Of a stretch of 64,000 nucleotides of DNA, positions 36,528 through 46,105 are shown piece by piece. The stretch is from contig NZ_FNSD01000001.1 of the NCBI RefSeq assembly GCF_900105625.1, forward strand, positions 3,534,001 through 3,598,000, given 5' to 3'. Numbering within the stretch: the first letter of the stretch is position 1; the number at the start of each line of letters is the position of its first letter. The notes beneath the pieces were generated by a model that was given only the letters and a program-made list of their open reading frames with translations, was not told the DNA's origin and searched no databases. The DNA is from Terriglobus roseus. GTDB taxonomy: Bacteria; Acidobacteriota; Terriglobia; Terriglobales; Acidobacteriaceae. Position numbers and translations under genes: made by a program.

Positions 36528-37609
36528 GCACGGACCGGCAGACACCGCGGCCATCGTTGCGGCCGTCCCGTCCCGGTGAAGAGGGCTACCTCCTGCTCGG
36601 CCTTGTTGTCGTCTGCTTCCTGCTTCTGCTGGCGCTGTCCGTTGCTGCGCCGCGCGTCGCCAAGGATCTGGAGCGGGAACGAGAGCTTGAGTCGGAGCAC
36701 CGCGCACTGGAGTATGTCCGCGCCATCCAGCTCTACTACAAGAAAAATGGCTCCTACCCCACGACCGTGGAGCAGTTGCTGGGCAGCAGCACCTCCGGCG
36801 CTACCGTAAGCATCGGTCCGGGCGCCAGCGTCAAGTACTTGCGCAAGAAGTATAAGGACCCCCTCACCAACGACGAATTTCGGCTGATCCACACCGGTGA
36901 AGCCAAAACGCAGGTGAAGGGCTTCTTCGGCGAGCCGCTGCAGGGCGCACCTGTCGGCAACCTTGGCTCGGTGCAGGGCATGGTGTCGAATCTGAACACA
37001 ACCGCCGCAGGGACCTTCGGCGGCAGCAGCGCCACCGGCTCACCCGCGTCCAGCAGCACAGGCAGTGGCGGCTCAAGCTTCGGGTCTTCCGCCTTCAACA
37101 ATTCGGGAACCGGCGCTTCAACAGGCACGGGATCGACCTCGACCGGAACCGGAACCGGAACCGGCGCGGGCACGCCGGCGGCAGGCACGACCGGCAGTGG
37201 ATCCAGTACAGACGCCACGACCTTTCAGGGCAGCAAGGGCGCCTTTATGGGCGTGGGCAGCAATGCCAAAGGCTCCGGGCAGCTCGAATGGAACGGCTCC
37301 GCGAACATTGAGGAGTGGGAGTTCCTTTACGACCCTCGCGTCGAGTTGCTAAAGGCAAAAGTCAGTCTTTTCGGCGGTGCTCCTGCCGCCAGCGGCTCCG
37401 GTTCCATGGGAGCTGGCTTCGGCTCGGCGACCGGCACCGGGACGGGAACCGGTTCGACCAGCGGCTTCGGCAGCGGCAGTTCCAGCAGCTTTGGCTCATC
37501 CAGCAGCTTTGGCAGCGGCTCCCCGTCGACGCCGAGCACTGGAACTGGCACCGGCACAGGCGGAACCGGAACCACACCCACCGCCCCCACCACGCCCAAC
37601 CCCTTCTAA
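36524..37609 (+). CDS. Pseudopilin-like protein with long Gly/Ser/Thr-rich region
   Basis: 361 aa. Near residue 18 comes GEEGYLLLGLVVVCFLLLLAL, a hydrophobic helix placed like that of type II pseudopilins, followed by the GspG-like segment RAIQLYYKKNGSYPTTVEQLLG. The canonical Phe-Thr-Leu-x-Glu after the cleavage Gly is missing (here GYLLLG). After about residue 145 the protein turns into repeats of Gly, Ser, Thr and Gly-Phe-Gly-Ser up to the C-terminus, with one ordered island (about 240-290, LEWNGSANIEEWEFLYDPR). It ends the operon. No classical major pilin, prepilin peptidase or secretin is in the window. Confidence 0.7.
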   Translation: MSTDRQTPRPSLRPSRPGEEGYLLLGLVVVCFLLLLALSVAAPRVAKDLERERELESEHRALEYVRAIQLYYKKNGSYPTTVEQLLGSSTSGATVSIGPGASVKYLRKKYKDPLTNDEFRLIHTGEAKTQVKGFFGEPLQGAPVGNLGSVQGMVSNLNTTAAGTFGGSSATGSPASSSTGSGGSSFGSSAFNNSGTGASTGTGSTSTGTGTGTGAGTPAAGTTGSGSSTDATTFQGSKGAFMGVGSNAKGSGQLEWNGSANIEEWEFLYDPRVELLKAKVSLFGGAPAASGSGSMGAGFGSATGTGTGTGSTSGFGSGSSSSFGSSSSFGSGSPSTPSTGTGTGTGGTGTTPTAPTTPNPF

Positions 37610-37864
37610 AGCGGCCGCCATGCGCGTAGCCCCATGACGGACTCTGCGTCAAGGTCGGCCGGCGCTGGAGGCGCTGCGCCTCAAGCTCGCTCCTGGTTGG
37701 GTTGACCTGTCCTGAATCCGTTAAGCGCGCCTGCGCATCAGATACATTGACAGTAAGTCACTCACATGTGATCCTAATCATGCCTGAGCGACTGAGTCAC
37801 AGCATCTGAATCGCAGGACATTGCGGTCGCGACCAAGATCGCGCCGCCGGAGGAGCAACACAAC
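37610..37864 (+). promoter_or_regulatory. dnaK upstream region: promoter, palindrome and HAIR-like site
   Basis: A likely promoter is TTGACA (37747-37752), 17 bases, GATCCT (37770-37775). The palindrome TCACATGTGA (37762-37771) sits inside the spacer and the first -10 base, a normal place for a repressor. Farther up, CTGGAGG-N7-CCTCAAG (37665-37685) resembles the HspR operator CTTGAGT-N7-ACTCAAG at 11 of 14 arm positions. No CIRCE element was found. The start has GGAGGAG 13 bases upstream. Confidence 0.45.
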
Positions 37865-39775
<1,911 letters not shown>

Positions 39776-39879
39776 ACGCGGGGAGGGGCACTAATGCGGG
39801 TGCCACCTTCGCGAAAGCTAAGGTGGAGATCGCGCGATGCGTGACCTTACGCCGAGGCCTGCAGACCCCAACAAGTGGA

Positions 39880-39903
39880 GCCGGGCATAGCATTATGCCC
39901 GGC
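39880..39903. terminator. Hairpin downstream of dnaK
   Basis: Perfect 10-bp stem GCCGGGCATA/TATGCCCGGC, 4-base loop, flanked by partly pairing GGAG/CTCC. No T-run; it may act as a 3'-stabilising hairpin or weak terminator. Confidence 0.55.
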
Positions 39904-39987
39904 CTCCTCCGCAACAAATGTTGTAGCTCGCTGGAACGAAAGTGCGAGTCGAAACGTAAGAAATCGTGTCTAAATAGATAGGAGAAA

Positions 39988-40004
39988 CGCTGCTGCAATC
40001 AGCG
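39988..40004 (-). repeat. ATTGCAG-loop hairpin 3
   Basis: Plus strand CGCTG-CTGCAAT-CAGCG; on the minus strand the loop is ATTGCAG. The 5-bp arms are perfect. Confidence 0.65.
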
Positions 40005-40054
40005 GATTCTTCCTAGTCCGGCCGGGCACAACTGGCTCACCGGCATGATCACAC

Positions 40055-40071
40055 CGCCGCTGCAATCGGCG
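40055..40071 (-). repeat. ATTGCAG-loop hairpin 4
   Basis: Plus strand CGCCG-CTGCAAT-CGGCG, 51 bases after hairpin 3; the minus-strand loop is ATTGCAG with perfect 5-bp arms. Confidence 0.65.
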
Positions 40072-40092
40072 ATGCGTATCGCAATCACGACG

Positions 40093-40127
40093 GGGCGCTC
40101 GAGAGTCGCAAAGCGCATCGAGCGCCC
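40093..40127 (+). promoter_or_regulatory. Large hairpin before the 56-aa gene
   Basis: 10-bp perfect stem GGGCGCTCGA/TCGAGCGCCC with a 15-base loop, ending 57 bases before the start codon at 40185. A structured leader is likely; no known riboswitch is recognised. Confidence 0.45.
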
Positions 40128-40184
40128 TTCGTGTATCGAGACTTGTAAACAGAGCAGGGTAAGGGTCCGAAGGAGGAGAAGGCC

Positions 40185-40355
40185 ATGAATACAGTTATCT
40201 GGAAGTGCGAACAGTACATCGCGGGCAAGCTCCACGAGAAGACGATCTTCGAGAGTGAACAGCAGGCAAGAGACTTCGCCCGCAAACTCTACGACGTCCG
40301 CCCGGACACCATCCTCCGCATCGAGCCTATGCCCATCCAGCACGTCTGGAACTAA
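40185..40355 (+). CDS. Small 56-aa protein, unknown
   Basis: 56 aa, beginning MNTVIWKCEQYIAGKLHEKT and ending QHVWN. An excellent ribosome-binding site (AAGGAGGAG) lies about 6 bases before the ATG, codon usage matches the neighbours, and a perfect terminator follows 20 bases after the stop, so it looks like a real single-gene transcript. The composition is charged and alpha/beta-like with no membrane segment; one Cys at position 8. No family recognised. It lies 409 bases downstream of dnaK, after a region rich in hairpins. Confidence 0.7.
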   Translation: MNTVIWKCEQYIAGKLHEKTIFESEQQARDFARKLYDVRPDTILRIEPMPIQHVWN

Positions 40356-40374
40356 CGCGATCCTCCAAAAGTGT

Positions 40375-40409
40375 ATTGGGTCCCGGTGAGTCACTCACCG
40401 GGACCCAAT
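40375..40409. terminator. Terminator after the 56-aa gene
   Basis: Perfect 16-bp stem (40375-40390 with 40394-40409) and 3-base loop, followed by TGCTTTG. Confidence 0.85.
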
Positions 40410-40428
40410 GCTTTGTAGACTGGTCTGC

Positions 40429-40743
40429 ATGCAACGAGTCTGCTTCACCCTCAAACTCCGCGAGTCCACGCTCCCCGAATACCTGGACCGGCATAAGAAC
40501 GTCTGGCCTGAGATGCAGGAGGCCCTGCGTGCCACTGGCTGGACGAACTACACCCTCTTCCTTGGGCCGGACTCCACGCTGATCGGCTACGTCGAGGTCC
40601 AAGACTTCAACGCCGCGCGCGAGGGCATGAAGGCCTTTCCAGTGAATGAACGCTGGCAGGCAGAGATGCTGCCCTTCTTCGACTCGTCCGCAAAGGCGGA
40701 CGACGCGATGCAACCCCTCACGGAAGTCTTCCATCTCGACTAA
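40429..40743 (+). CDS. rhaM: L-rhamnose mutarotase family protein
   Basis: 104 aa from ATG 40429 (MQRVCFTLKL). RhaM pattern: a first beta strand ending in the catalytic-type Arg/Lys, then LPEYLDRHKNVWPEMQEALRATGWTNYTLFL with the active-site His, and the later NERWQAEMLPFF. The enzyme interconverts alpha and beta anomers of L-rhamnose (or a related 6-deoxy sugar). No other rhamnose genes are nearby. The frame extends to 40408 with no better start; the ATG lies only 19 bases after a terminator stem, so its promoter is unclear. Confidence 0.9.
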   Translation: MQRVCFTLKLRESTLPEYLDRHKNVWPEMQEALRATGWTNYTLFLGPDSTLIGYVEVQDFNAAREGMKAFPVNERWQAEMLPFFDSSAKADDAMQPLTEVFHLD

Positions 40744-40816
40744 AGAATGGTTCTGCGCTGAATTCGCACAGGACGCATGCTAGGGTTTTATTGTGCAGGG
40801 TTCTATCCATTACGGC

Positions 40817-41227
40817 ATGAAGCGGCGCATTGAGTGGAGCGCGCTACTTTTGTTTGTGCTTGGGCTGTGCTCTATGGCGGCGCCGCACAAGATGGTGCAT
40901 GCCACGGTTCACCACCAGCAGATGCCGTCTTCCGGTTCGGGCGGGACGCGCACCTCGCGCACGACACGACAGAATGGCCGGTCCGCTCGCGGTGGCATGA
41001 CGACCGAGATGGACCACCACGGCGCTGACACGGATCGCGCCTTACGGGGCGTGCGTCCCCGTGAAGTAATCGTGGTTGCCATCAGCACATTGGGTGCGAT
41101 GGTCACGCCACGCTTTTTGCTCGCGCCATCACCCGCGCGCGGATCGATCGCACCTGCAGACGATGCTGCGGTTGCAATCTCGTACGATGCACTGCCTTCC
41201 CGCGGCCGGGCTCCTCCAGCGCTGTAA
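40817..41227 (+). CDS. Hypothetical secreted or membrane protein
   Basis: 136 aa from ATG 40817 (MKRRIEWSALLLFVLGLCSMAAPHK), a probable signal peptide of about 22 residues. A His-rich, then Arg/Gly/Ser-rich stretch follows (about residues 25-80), and a second hydrophobic segment VIVVAISTLGAMV at about 85-97. A GTG at 40793 is an alternative start. No known domain. Codon usage and isolation are compatible with a gene, but the composition makes it the least certain in this region. Confidence 0.45.
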   Translation: MKRRIEWSALLLFVLGLCSMAAPHKMVHATVHHQQMPSSGSGGTRTSRTTRQNGRSARGGMTTEMDHHGADTDRALRGVRPREVIVVAISTLGAMVTPRFLLAPSPARGSIAPADDAAVAISYDALPSRGRAPPAL

Positions 41228-41388
41228 CCCCCTCCCCACCATCCAGAGTCAGTGCCTGTTGCGCCGTGCTTTCGCCGTGCGTATCCAGCGGTGCGACTGT
41301 CTTCCCTTCCGTGAGAGGCACAGTACTGCGGCGCGAAGACACTGGTCTGGAAACATCAGGGAAGTGAACCAGCAATGGAGTGAAGCAG

Positions 41389-42063
41389 ATGCAGAATTTG
41401 TTAGAGGGTTACAAGAAGTTCCAGATTGAGGTTTTCCCGAAGCGCGCAAACCTGTTCAAGAGCCTGGAGAGCGGCCAAAAGCCGTCGACGCTCTTCCTGA
41501 CATGCTCCGATTCGCGGATCGTGCCGGACATGATCCTTCAGAGCGATCCCGGCGAGCTCTTCATCTCGCGCAATGCCGGCAACATTGTGCCGCCCTACGG
41601 CGAGGTGAACGGTGGTGTGACCGCCACGATCGAATACGCCGTACTTGCACTGGGTGTGCAGAACATCGTGGTCTGCGGGCATTCTGACTGCGGCGCCATG
41701 AAGGCGGTTCTCAGCGGCAAGCAACACGCGCAGATGCCCACCGTCGATAAGTGGCTTCAGCACAGTGCCAGCGCCATGCAGATGGTGCCGCCCGTGAGCG
41801 ACAACAGCATCGCAACCCCCAAGGAGCGCCTGCGCACCCTGACCCGTGCCAATGTGCTGACGCAGTTGCAGCACCTGCAGACGCACCCCTCCGTGGCCTA
41901 CGCCACCAGCCGTGGGCAGCTACAACTGTTCGGTTGGGTCTATGAGATCCATACCGGCTCCATCGACACCTACGACGCGGAGTCCGGGCGCTTCCTGCCA
42001 CTGACCGACGCCACGCTCAGGCCGTCGGTCGCACCGCCACGGCTGGAGCTTCTCGCATCGTAA
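41389..42063 (+). CDS. Beta-class carbonic anhydrase
   Basis: 224 aa. Zinc ligands and catalytic dyad as in beta-carbonic anhydrases: CSDSRIVPD (first Cys and the Asp/Arg dyad, about residues 36-44) and HSDCGAMKAV (His and second Cys, about 96-102), with NAGNIVPPYG between. It hydrates carbon dioxide to bicarbonate. ATG 41389 has GGAG 8 bases upstream; a GTG three codons earlier overlaps that site. Followed by a terminator. Confidence 0.95.
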   Translation: MQNLLEGYKKFQIEVFPKRANLFKSLESGQKPSTLFLTCSDSRIVPDMILQSDPGELFISRNAGNIVPPYGEVNGGVTATIEYAVLALGVQNIVVCGHSDCGAMKAVLSGKQHAQMPTVDKWLQHSASAMQMVPPVSDNSIATPKERLRTLTRANVLTQLQHLQTHPSVAYATSRGQLQLFGWVYEIHTGSIDTYDAESGRFLPLTDATLRPSVAPPRLELLAS

Positions 42064-42146
42064 GCGGTCACCTGTGTGCTGATGACTCGTGGCGATCAAG
42101 AAGGCGCGAAGATCTTCGATGATGTGAAGGCCTGTGCGGTTCCACT

Positions 42147-42200
42147 GAGGGAGAGTGGGCAGGGGATGCACCCTTTGCCTGCTCTCCCTCGTCTCTTTTA
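42147..42200 (+). terminator. Terminator after carbonic anhydrase
   Basis: GAGGGAGAG (42147-42155) pairs with CTCTCCCTC (42182-42190), with an inner GCAGG/CCTGC stem, followed by CTCTTTTAT. Confidence 0.75.
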
Positions 42201-42214
42201 TCTGGAGAACAGGA

Positions 42215-43192
42215 ATGCCAGAGGGCAATGAAGTCCATCGATGGGCGGAGCGTCATACCGCCGCGTTTGCAGGCCGCAAGCTGAATGTTTTGCCGGGACC
42301 GAACCACCGCTTCAGTGACGCGCATCTGGTCGATGGAAAGAAGCTGCTGAAGGTGCATGCGGTGGGTAAGCATCTTGGCTATGAGTTTCCCGGAGAGCTT
42401 TATCTTCATGTCCATCTGGGTCGTTTCGGCGACTTTACGGAGGGTTGTGGTCCGCTGCCGGAGCCCAAGGGGCTGCTACGCGCGGTCATGCAGAGAGCGG
42501 ATAGCGGCAAGGCATCGCGTTCGCAGAAGGGGCAGCCGCACAACCTGACCTGCGCGAAGGATGACGGCACGCAGCCCTTCCCCGCAGAGGATGTTGACTG
42601 GTGGGAGCTGCGTGGGCCCACGGACTGCTCTGTCTACGACGCGAAGAAGTGGCAGGCCTTGCTCGATCGTCTTGGCCCCGATCCGCTGGCCGATGAGCCG
42701 AATGGACACGACGATCCCAAGCGCGCATTCGATAAGATTCTCTCGAAAAAGAGCTCTATCGGCGAGCTGTTGATGGACCAGACGATCCTCTCCGGCATCG
42801 GAAATATCTACCGCGCGGAGCTCCTGTTCCGGCATCGCATCAACCCGTTTACGCCCGGAAACGAGATGGCGTTGAAACGTCTCAAAGAGATCTGGAAAGA
42901 TTCGATTCCGCTGCTCAAGGCGGGCATGATCGATCGCCGAATCGTCTGCACGGAGCGCAAGGATCGGCCCAGCAAAAAGGCCCTGGCGGAGCGCGGCGAG
43001 GAGCACTATGTCTATCGCCGGCACGGCAAGCCCTGCTTTGTCTGCGGCGAAACGATCCTGCGCAAAGACGTCGCGGGCCGCACGCTCTACTGGTGCCCCA
43101 GGGACCAGGGAACCACGGCCGCTGAGAACGATTCCGCCCTGAGACAGGGCACCAGCCTCAGGGCCAGCCGGGCCGCAGCGAAGCGGCGGTGA
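42215..43192 (+). CDS. Fpg/Nei-family DNA glycosylase with an altered zinc finger
   Basis: 325 aa. ATG 42215 gives the mature N-terminus PEGNEVHRWA; the Pro and Glu after Met are the catalytic imine and acid residues of this family. The helix-two-turn-helix appears as LLMDQTILSGIGNIYRAELLFRHRINP. The C-terminal zinc finger reads C-x2-C-x16-C-x2-D: the fourth Cys is replaced by Asp (YWCPRDQ). PEGN and the overall spacing favour Nei2-type endonuclease VIII of Actinobacteria and Acidobacteria, which removes oxidised pyrimidines. Confidence 0.88.
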   Translation: MPEGNEVHRWAERHTAAFAGRKLNVLPGPNHRFSDAHLVDGKKLLKVHAVGKHLGYEFPGELYLHVHLGRFGDFTEGCGPLPEPKGLLRAVMQRADSGKASRSQKGQPHNLTCAKDDGTQPFPAEDVDWWELRGPTDCSVYDAKKWQALLDRLGPDPLADEPNGHDDPKRAFDKILSKKSSIGELLMDQTILSGIGNIYRAELLFRHRINPFTPGNEMALKRLKEIWKDSIPLLKAGMIDRRIVCTERKDRPSKKALAERGEEHYVYRRHGKPCFVCGETILRKDVAGRTLYWCPRDQGTTAAENDSALRQGTSLRASRAAAKRR

Positions 43193-43213
43193 TCTGTTCT
43201 GCAACATCGGAAC

Positions 43214-43234
43214 CCTGAGTGGGGAAGACTCATC
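43214..43234 (+). promoter_or_regulatory. HAIR-like HspR operator upstream of dnaJ
   Basis: CCTGAGT-GGGGAAG-ACTCATC ends 17 bases before the dnaJ start. The published HspR-binding consensus is CTTGAGT-N7-ACTCAAG; 11 of 14 arm positions match and the 7-base spacing is exact. An HspR-type gene lies 2.9 kb downstream. Confidence 0.6.
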
Positions 43235-43251
43235 TAATCTAGTAAGAAGAC

Positions 43252-44466
43252 ATGGCACCCACACCCAGCAAGGACTACTACGGCGCGCTTGGCATCAAGA
43301 AGACTGCCACGACGGATGAGATCCGGAAGGCCTTCCGCAAGCTCGCGCGCAAGTATCACCCGGATGTGAATCCGAACGACAAGAAGTCCGAGGAGAAGTT
43401 CAAAGAAATCTCTGAGGCCAACGATGTCCTGAGCGACGAGAAGAAGCGCAAGATCTACGATCAGCTCGGCTTCTACTCTGACAACATCGACCCTGCGCAA
43501 GCGGAGGCCGCGGCGCGTGGCGGCTACGGCGGTGGCGCGAATTACGGCGCGGGCCCATCCGCGGACGCTGGCGGCGTGCCGTTTGATTTTGGCGGCTTCG
43601 ACTTTAGTGGCGGAGCCTCGCAACAGGGCGGCGGTGGCTTTGGCTCGTCCTTCCGCGATATCTTCGGCGGCATGTTCAATGGTGGCGCCGCGGGCGGAAG
43701 GCAGCAGGCGCAGCGTGGCCCACGTGCCGGCACCGATCTGGAATACCAGGTCGAAGTCGATTTCTGGACCGCGATTCGCGGTGGCACGACGCGCATTGAG
43801 ATCACGCGGCAGGAGCCGTGCGGGACATGCAAGGGCGCGGGGGTGGTGGGACCACCGCAAAGCTGTCCTCAATGCAACGGCACCGGCCAGGTCACGCAGA
43901 TGAACGGCCGCATGAAGTTCAACGTGCAGTGCCCGCGCTGCGGCGGTTCGGGCCGTATCCAGCAGGGATGCCCCACATGCCACGGCGAAGGTACCGTGAC
44001 ACGCCGCGACTCGCTTGAGTTCCGTATCAAGCCCGGCACGCGCGACGGTCAGCGCATCCGTTTGGCAGGCAAGGGCAATGCCGGCAGTATGGGCGCGCCC
44101 GCCGGTGACCTGTACCTCATCATCAAGGCGGGATCGCATCCCGTCTTCACGCGAACGGCTGACGACATCCGTGTGACGGTGCCCGTCATGGCCTTCGAAG
44201 CGGCGCTTGGGACGAAGATCGACGTACCTACTATCGACGGTCGTGCGCAGTTGAAGATCCCGCCTGGCACACAGACCGGGCAGAAGCTGCGCCTGCGTGA
44301 GAAGGGTGTCCCTTCGGCTGCAACGGAAGGTCTGCGTGGCGACCAGATCGTCGAAGTGCAGATCGTTGTGCCGAAGATCCAGGATGAGCGTTCGAAGGAG
44401 ATTCTGCGCGAGTTGGCGAAGCTGAATCCGGAAGACCCACGCGAAGCGATGTTCTCGAGGGTCTAG
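43252..44466 (+). CDS. dnaJ: Chaperone DnaJ (Hsp40, type I)
   Basis: 404 aa. J domain with HPD at residues 36-38 ([10 protein letters not shown]), a Gly/Phe-rich linker (about 85-145), four CxxCxGxG zinc motifs ([32 protein letters not shown]) and two C-terminal beta domains. It delivers clients to DnaK and stimulates its ATPase through HPD. A HAIR-like site lies just upstream, and a 19-bp terminator follows. Confidence 0.97.
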   Translation: MAPTPSKDYYGALGIKKTATTDEIRKAFRKLARKYHPDVNPNDKKSEEKFKEISEANDVLSDEKKRKIYDQLGFYSDNIDPAQAEAAARGGYGGGANYGAGPSADAGGVPFDFGGFDFSGGASQQGGGGFGSSFRDIFGGMFNGGAAGGRQQAQRGPRAGTDLEYQVEVDFWTAIRGGTTRIEITRQEPCGTCKGAGVVGPPQSCPQCNGTGQVTQMNGRMKFNVQCPRCGGSGRIQQGCPTCHGEGTVTRRDSLEFRIKPGTRDGQRIRLAGKGNAGSMGAPAGDLYLIIKAGSHPVFTRTADDIRVTVPVMAFEAALGTKIDVPTIDGRAQLKIPPGTQTGQKLRLREKGVPSAATEGLRGDQIVEVQIVVPKIQDERSKEILRELAKLNPEDPREAMFSRV

Positions 44467-44473
44467 CAAGGCA

Positions 44474-44518
44474 GGGTGCCCGATTCCTGCGCAAGGTTCG
44501 CGCAGGAATCGGGCACCC
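44474..44518. terminator. Bidirectional terminator after dnaJ
   Basis: Perfect 19-bp stem (44474-44492 with 44500-44518) and 7-base loop between the convergent dnaJ and SDR genes. Confidence 0.8.
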
Positions 44519-44527
44519 TATCTGTTG

Positions 44528-45568
44528 CTATTGCTTTGCTTCGATCTCGGCGCCCGTCGTGGTATCGCGGTTGCCGTTGGCCGCGGGCAGGCCGAGGTGA
44601 TTCACCGCTGCAGCGAACTGTTGTGAGAAGTTCGGAGCGAGCCCGACCGCGCGCGCACCCAGCCATGCCTGCGGCGTAATGGTGATCTCCGCCTTACCGG
44701 CGACGGTGGCTGCAAAGATCTTGCGAGCTGCGGCGCGCGCACTGATAGAGACCAATGGAGCCTCTGCTCCAAATTTGAACCACGCATATTCTTTCTCCGC
44801 ATTGCCGGCGAACTTGACCCCGCTCTCGGCACCCGTGCGCATCAGACCCGGGCAGACTGTCGTAACGCGGATGCCTTTGTGCCGCAGCTCGGCATGAAGA
44901 CCTTCGCTGAAGCCCACCAGCGCAAACTTGCTGGCAACATAGGGCAGCATGTGCGGCACGGCGATCTTGCCGCCTACGCTGGCAATGTTCACAATGTTGC
45001 CCGAACCACGCTGCAGCATGTGCGGCACCACCGCCTGGATGGCATAGAGGGCGCCGAAGAAGTTGATGTCCATCGCCTTGTGGAAGGCCTCGGTGGTCAT
45101 ATCCTCAAAGGGCGCAACCTGCATGACAGCGGCACAATTTATCAGCACATCCACGCGACCGAAGCGTTCCATTGCGCTTGCGATGGCGCGCTCGCAGTCT
45201 TCCTGCCTGGAGACGTCTGCGACGACAATGTGGGCTGCAGCGCCATTGGGGATAGCACCCTCCGCCTGCAGTTTGCCCAGCGCATTGCGCAGTTCCTCTT
45301 CGTTGCGTGAAACCAGGACAAGGTGTCCGCCGCCGAGACCGAACTGCCTCGCGATCTCCAGTCCCAGGCCTCGGCTACCGCCCATCACAACGACGATCTT
45401 GCCGCACATCGCAGTGGCTCGCTGCTTCGCTTTATAGGCCTCGTTCGCTGTGATCGCTGCGCCCAGCAGGCCCAATGCGATGGATGTCTCCGTGCGATAG
45501 CCGCGCGCCGTGCGCTTGGCTGCCCACCATGTGGCCTTTGTGCCTAACGTTAAAACCTTTGCGATCAT
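44528..45568 (-). CDS. Short-chain dehydrogenase/reductase with N-terminal extension
   Basis: 346 aa from ATG 45568 (MIAKVLTLG); the frame extends upstream but overlaps the divergent GNAT gene. After a 50-residue N-terminus with a weakly hydrophobic helix comes an SDR core: VVVMGGSRGLGLEIARQF (cofactor motif; Gly instead of Thr at the first position), VLINCAAVM, and the catalytic Ser and YVASK (IASVGGKIAVPHMLPYVASKF). The C-terminal extension is about 80 residues. The substrate is unknown. Confidence 0.85.
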   Translation of the reverse strand: MIAKVLTLGTKATWWAAKRTARGYRTETSIALGLLGAAITANEAYKAKQRATAMCGKIVVVMGGSRGLGLEIARQFGLGGGHLVLVSRNEEELRNALGKLQAEGAIPNGAAAHIVVADVSRQEDCERAIASAMERFGRVDVLINCAAVMQVAPFEDMTTEAFHKAMDINFFGALYAIQAVVPHMLQRGSGNIVNIASVGGKIAVPHMLPYVASKFALVGFSEGLHAELRHKGIRVTTVCPGLMRTGAESGVKFAGNAEKEYAWFKFGAEAPLVSISARAAARKIFAATVAGKAEITITPQAWLGARAVGLAPNFSQQFAAAVNHLGLPAANGNRDTTTGAEIEAKQ

Positions 45569-45640
45569 GCTTAGTAGGACGCACGATGAAGACGCGGCTG
45601 TTGCTGCATCGGCAAAACGATTCCTGTCCTGACAAAGTAG

Positions 45641-46090
45641 GTGACTGTGCACCACGAGTACAGCCTGTTCGAAGAAGTGCCGGACCCGGTGACGTTCTGC
45701 CAGCTTCGGGTTGATGCCGGCATGTCGCCGCGCAGCATCGAGGCCGCTACTGCGGGATTGCCGCGAACGATCTTTGGTGTCCTCGTAAGACATGCGGGCA
45801 AAGTGGTGGGGATGGGACGCGTTGTCGGAGACGGAGGGCTTTGTTTTCAGGTCTCGGATATTGCGGTGCATCCCGATCATCAGGCGCGCGGTCTGGGCAA
45901 AGCGCTGGTGAGTCGCATCGTGGCATATCTTCATGAAAACGTTCCCGCCGGGTCATTCGTCAATCTCCTGGCGGATGGTGAGGCTCACAGGCTCTATGCG
46001 CAATTCGGTTTTCGTCCCACTGCACCGGGTTCGATCGGCATGGACCTGGTCATTGATCGAACGACACGGGCAGCCAAACCAGTAAGATAG
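45641..46090 (+). CDS. GNAT-family N-acetyltransferase
   Basis: 149 aa. The acetyl-CoA-binding core reads VSDIAVHPDHQARGLGKALVSRIVAYL (motif A with Q/RxxGxG), followed by LLADGEAHRLYAQFGFRPT, typical of small GNAT enzymes. GTG start at 45641, with another GTG two codons later. Divergent from the SDR gene and only 15 bases upstream of hspR, so the two are probably co-transcribed. The acetyl acceptor is unknown. Confidence 0.85.
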   Translation: MTVHHEYSLFEEVPDPVTFCQLRVDAGMSPRSIEAATAGLPRTIFGVLVRHAGKVVGMGRVVGDGGLCFQVSDIAVHPDHQARGLGKALVSRIVAYLHENVPAGSFVNLLADGEAHRLYAQFGFRPTAPGSIGMDLVIDRTTRAAKPVR

Positions 46091-46105
46091 GGCAGAGCAA
46101 ACGCT

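Noticed and set aside
37610-37864. CIRCE (HrcA) operator upstream of dnaK
   Set aside because: No TTAGCACTC-N9-GAGTGCTAA-like sequence is present.
43234-44469. 411-codon open frame opposite dnaJ
   Set aside because: Same reason: mirror of dnaJ codon bias, no domain or start signal.
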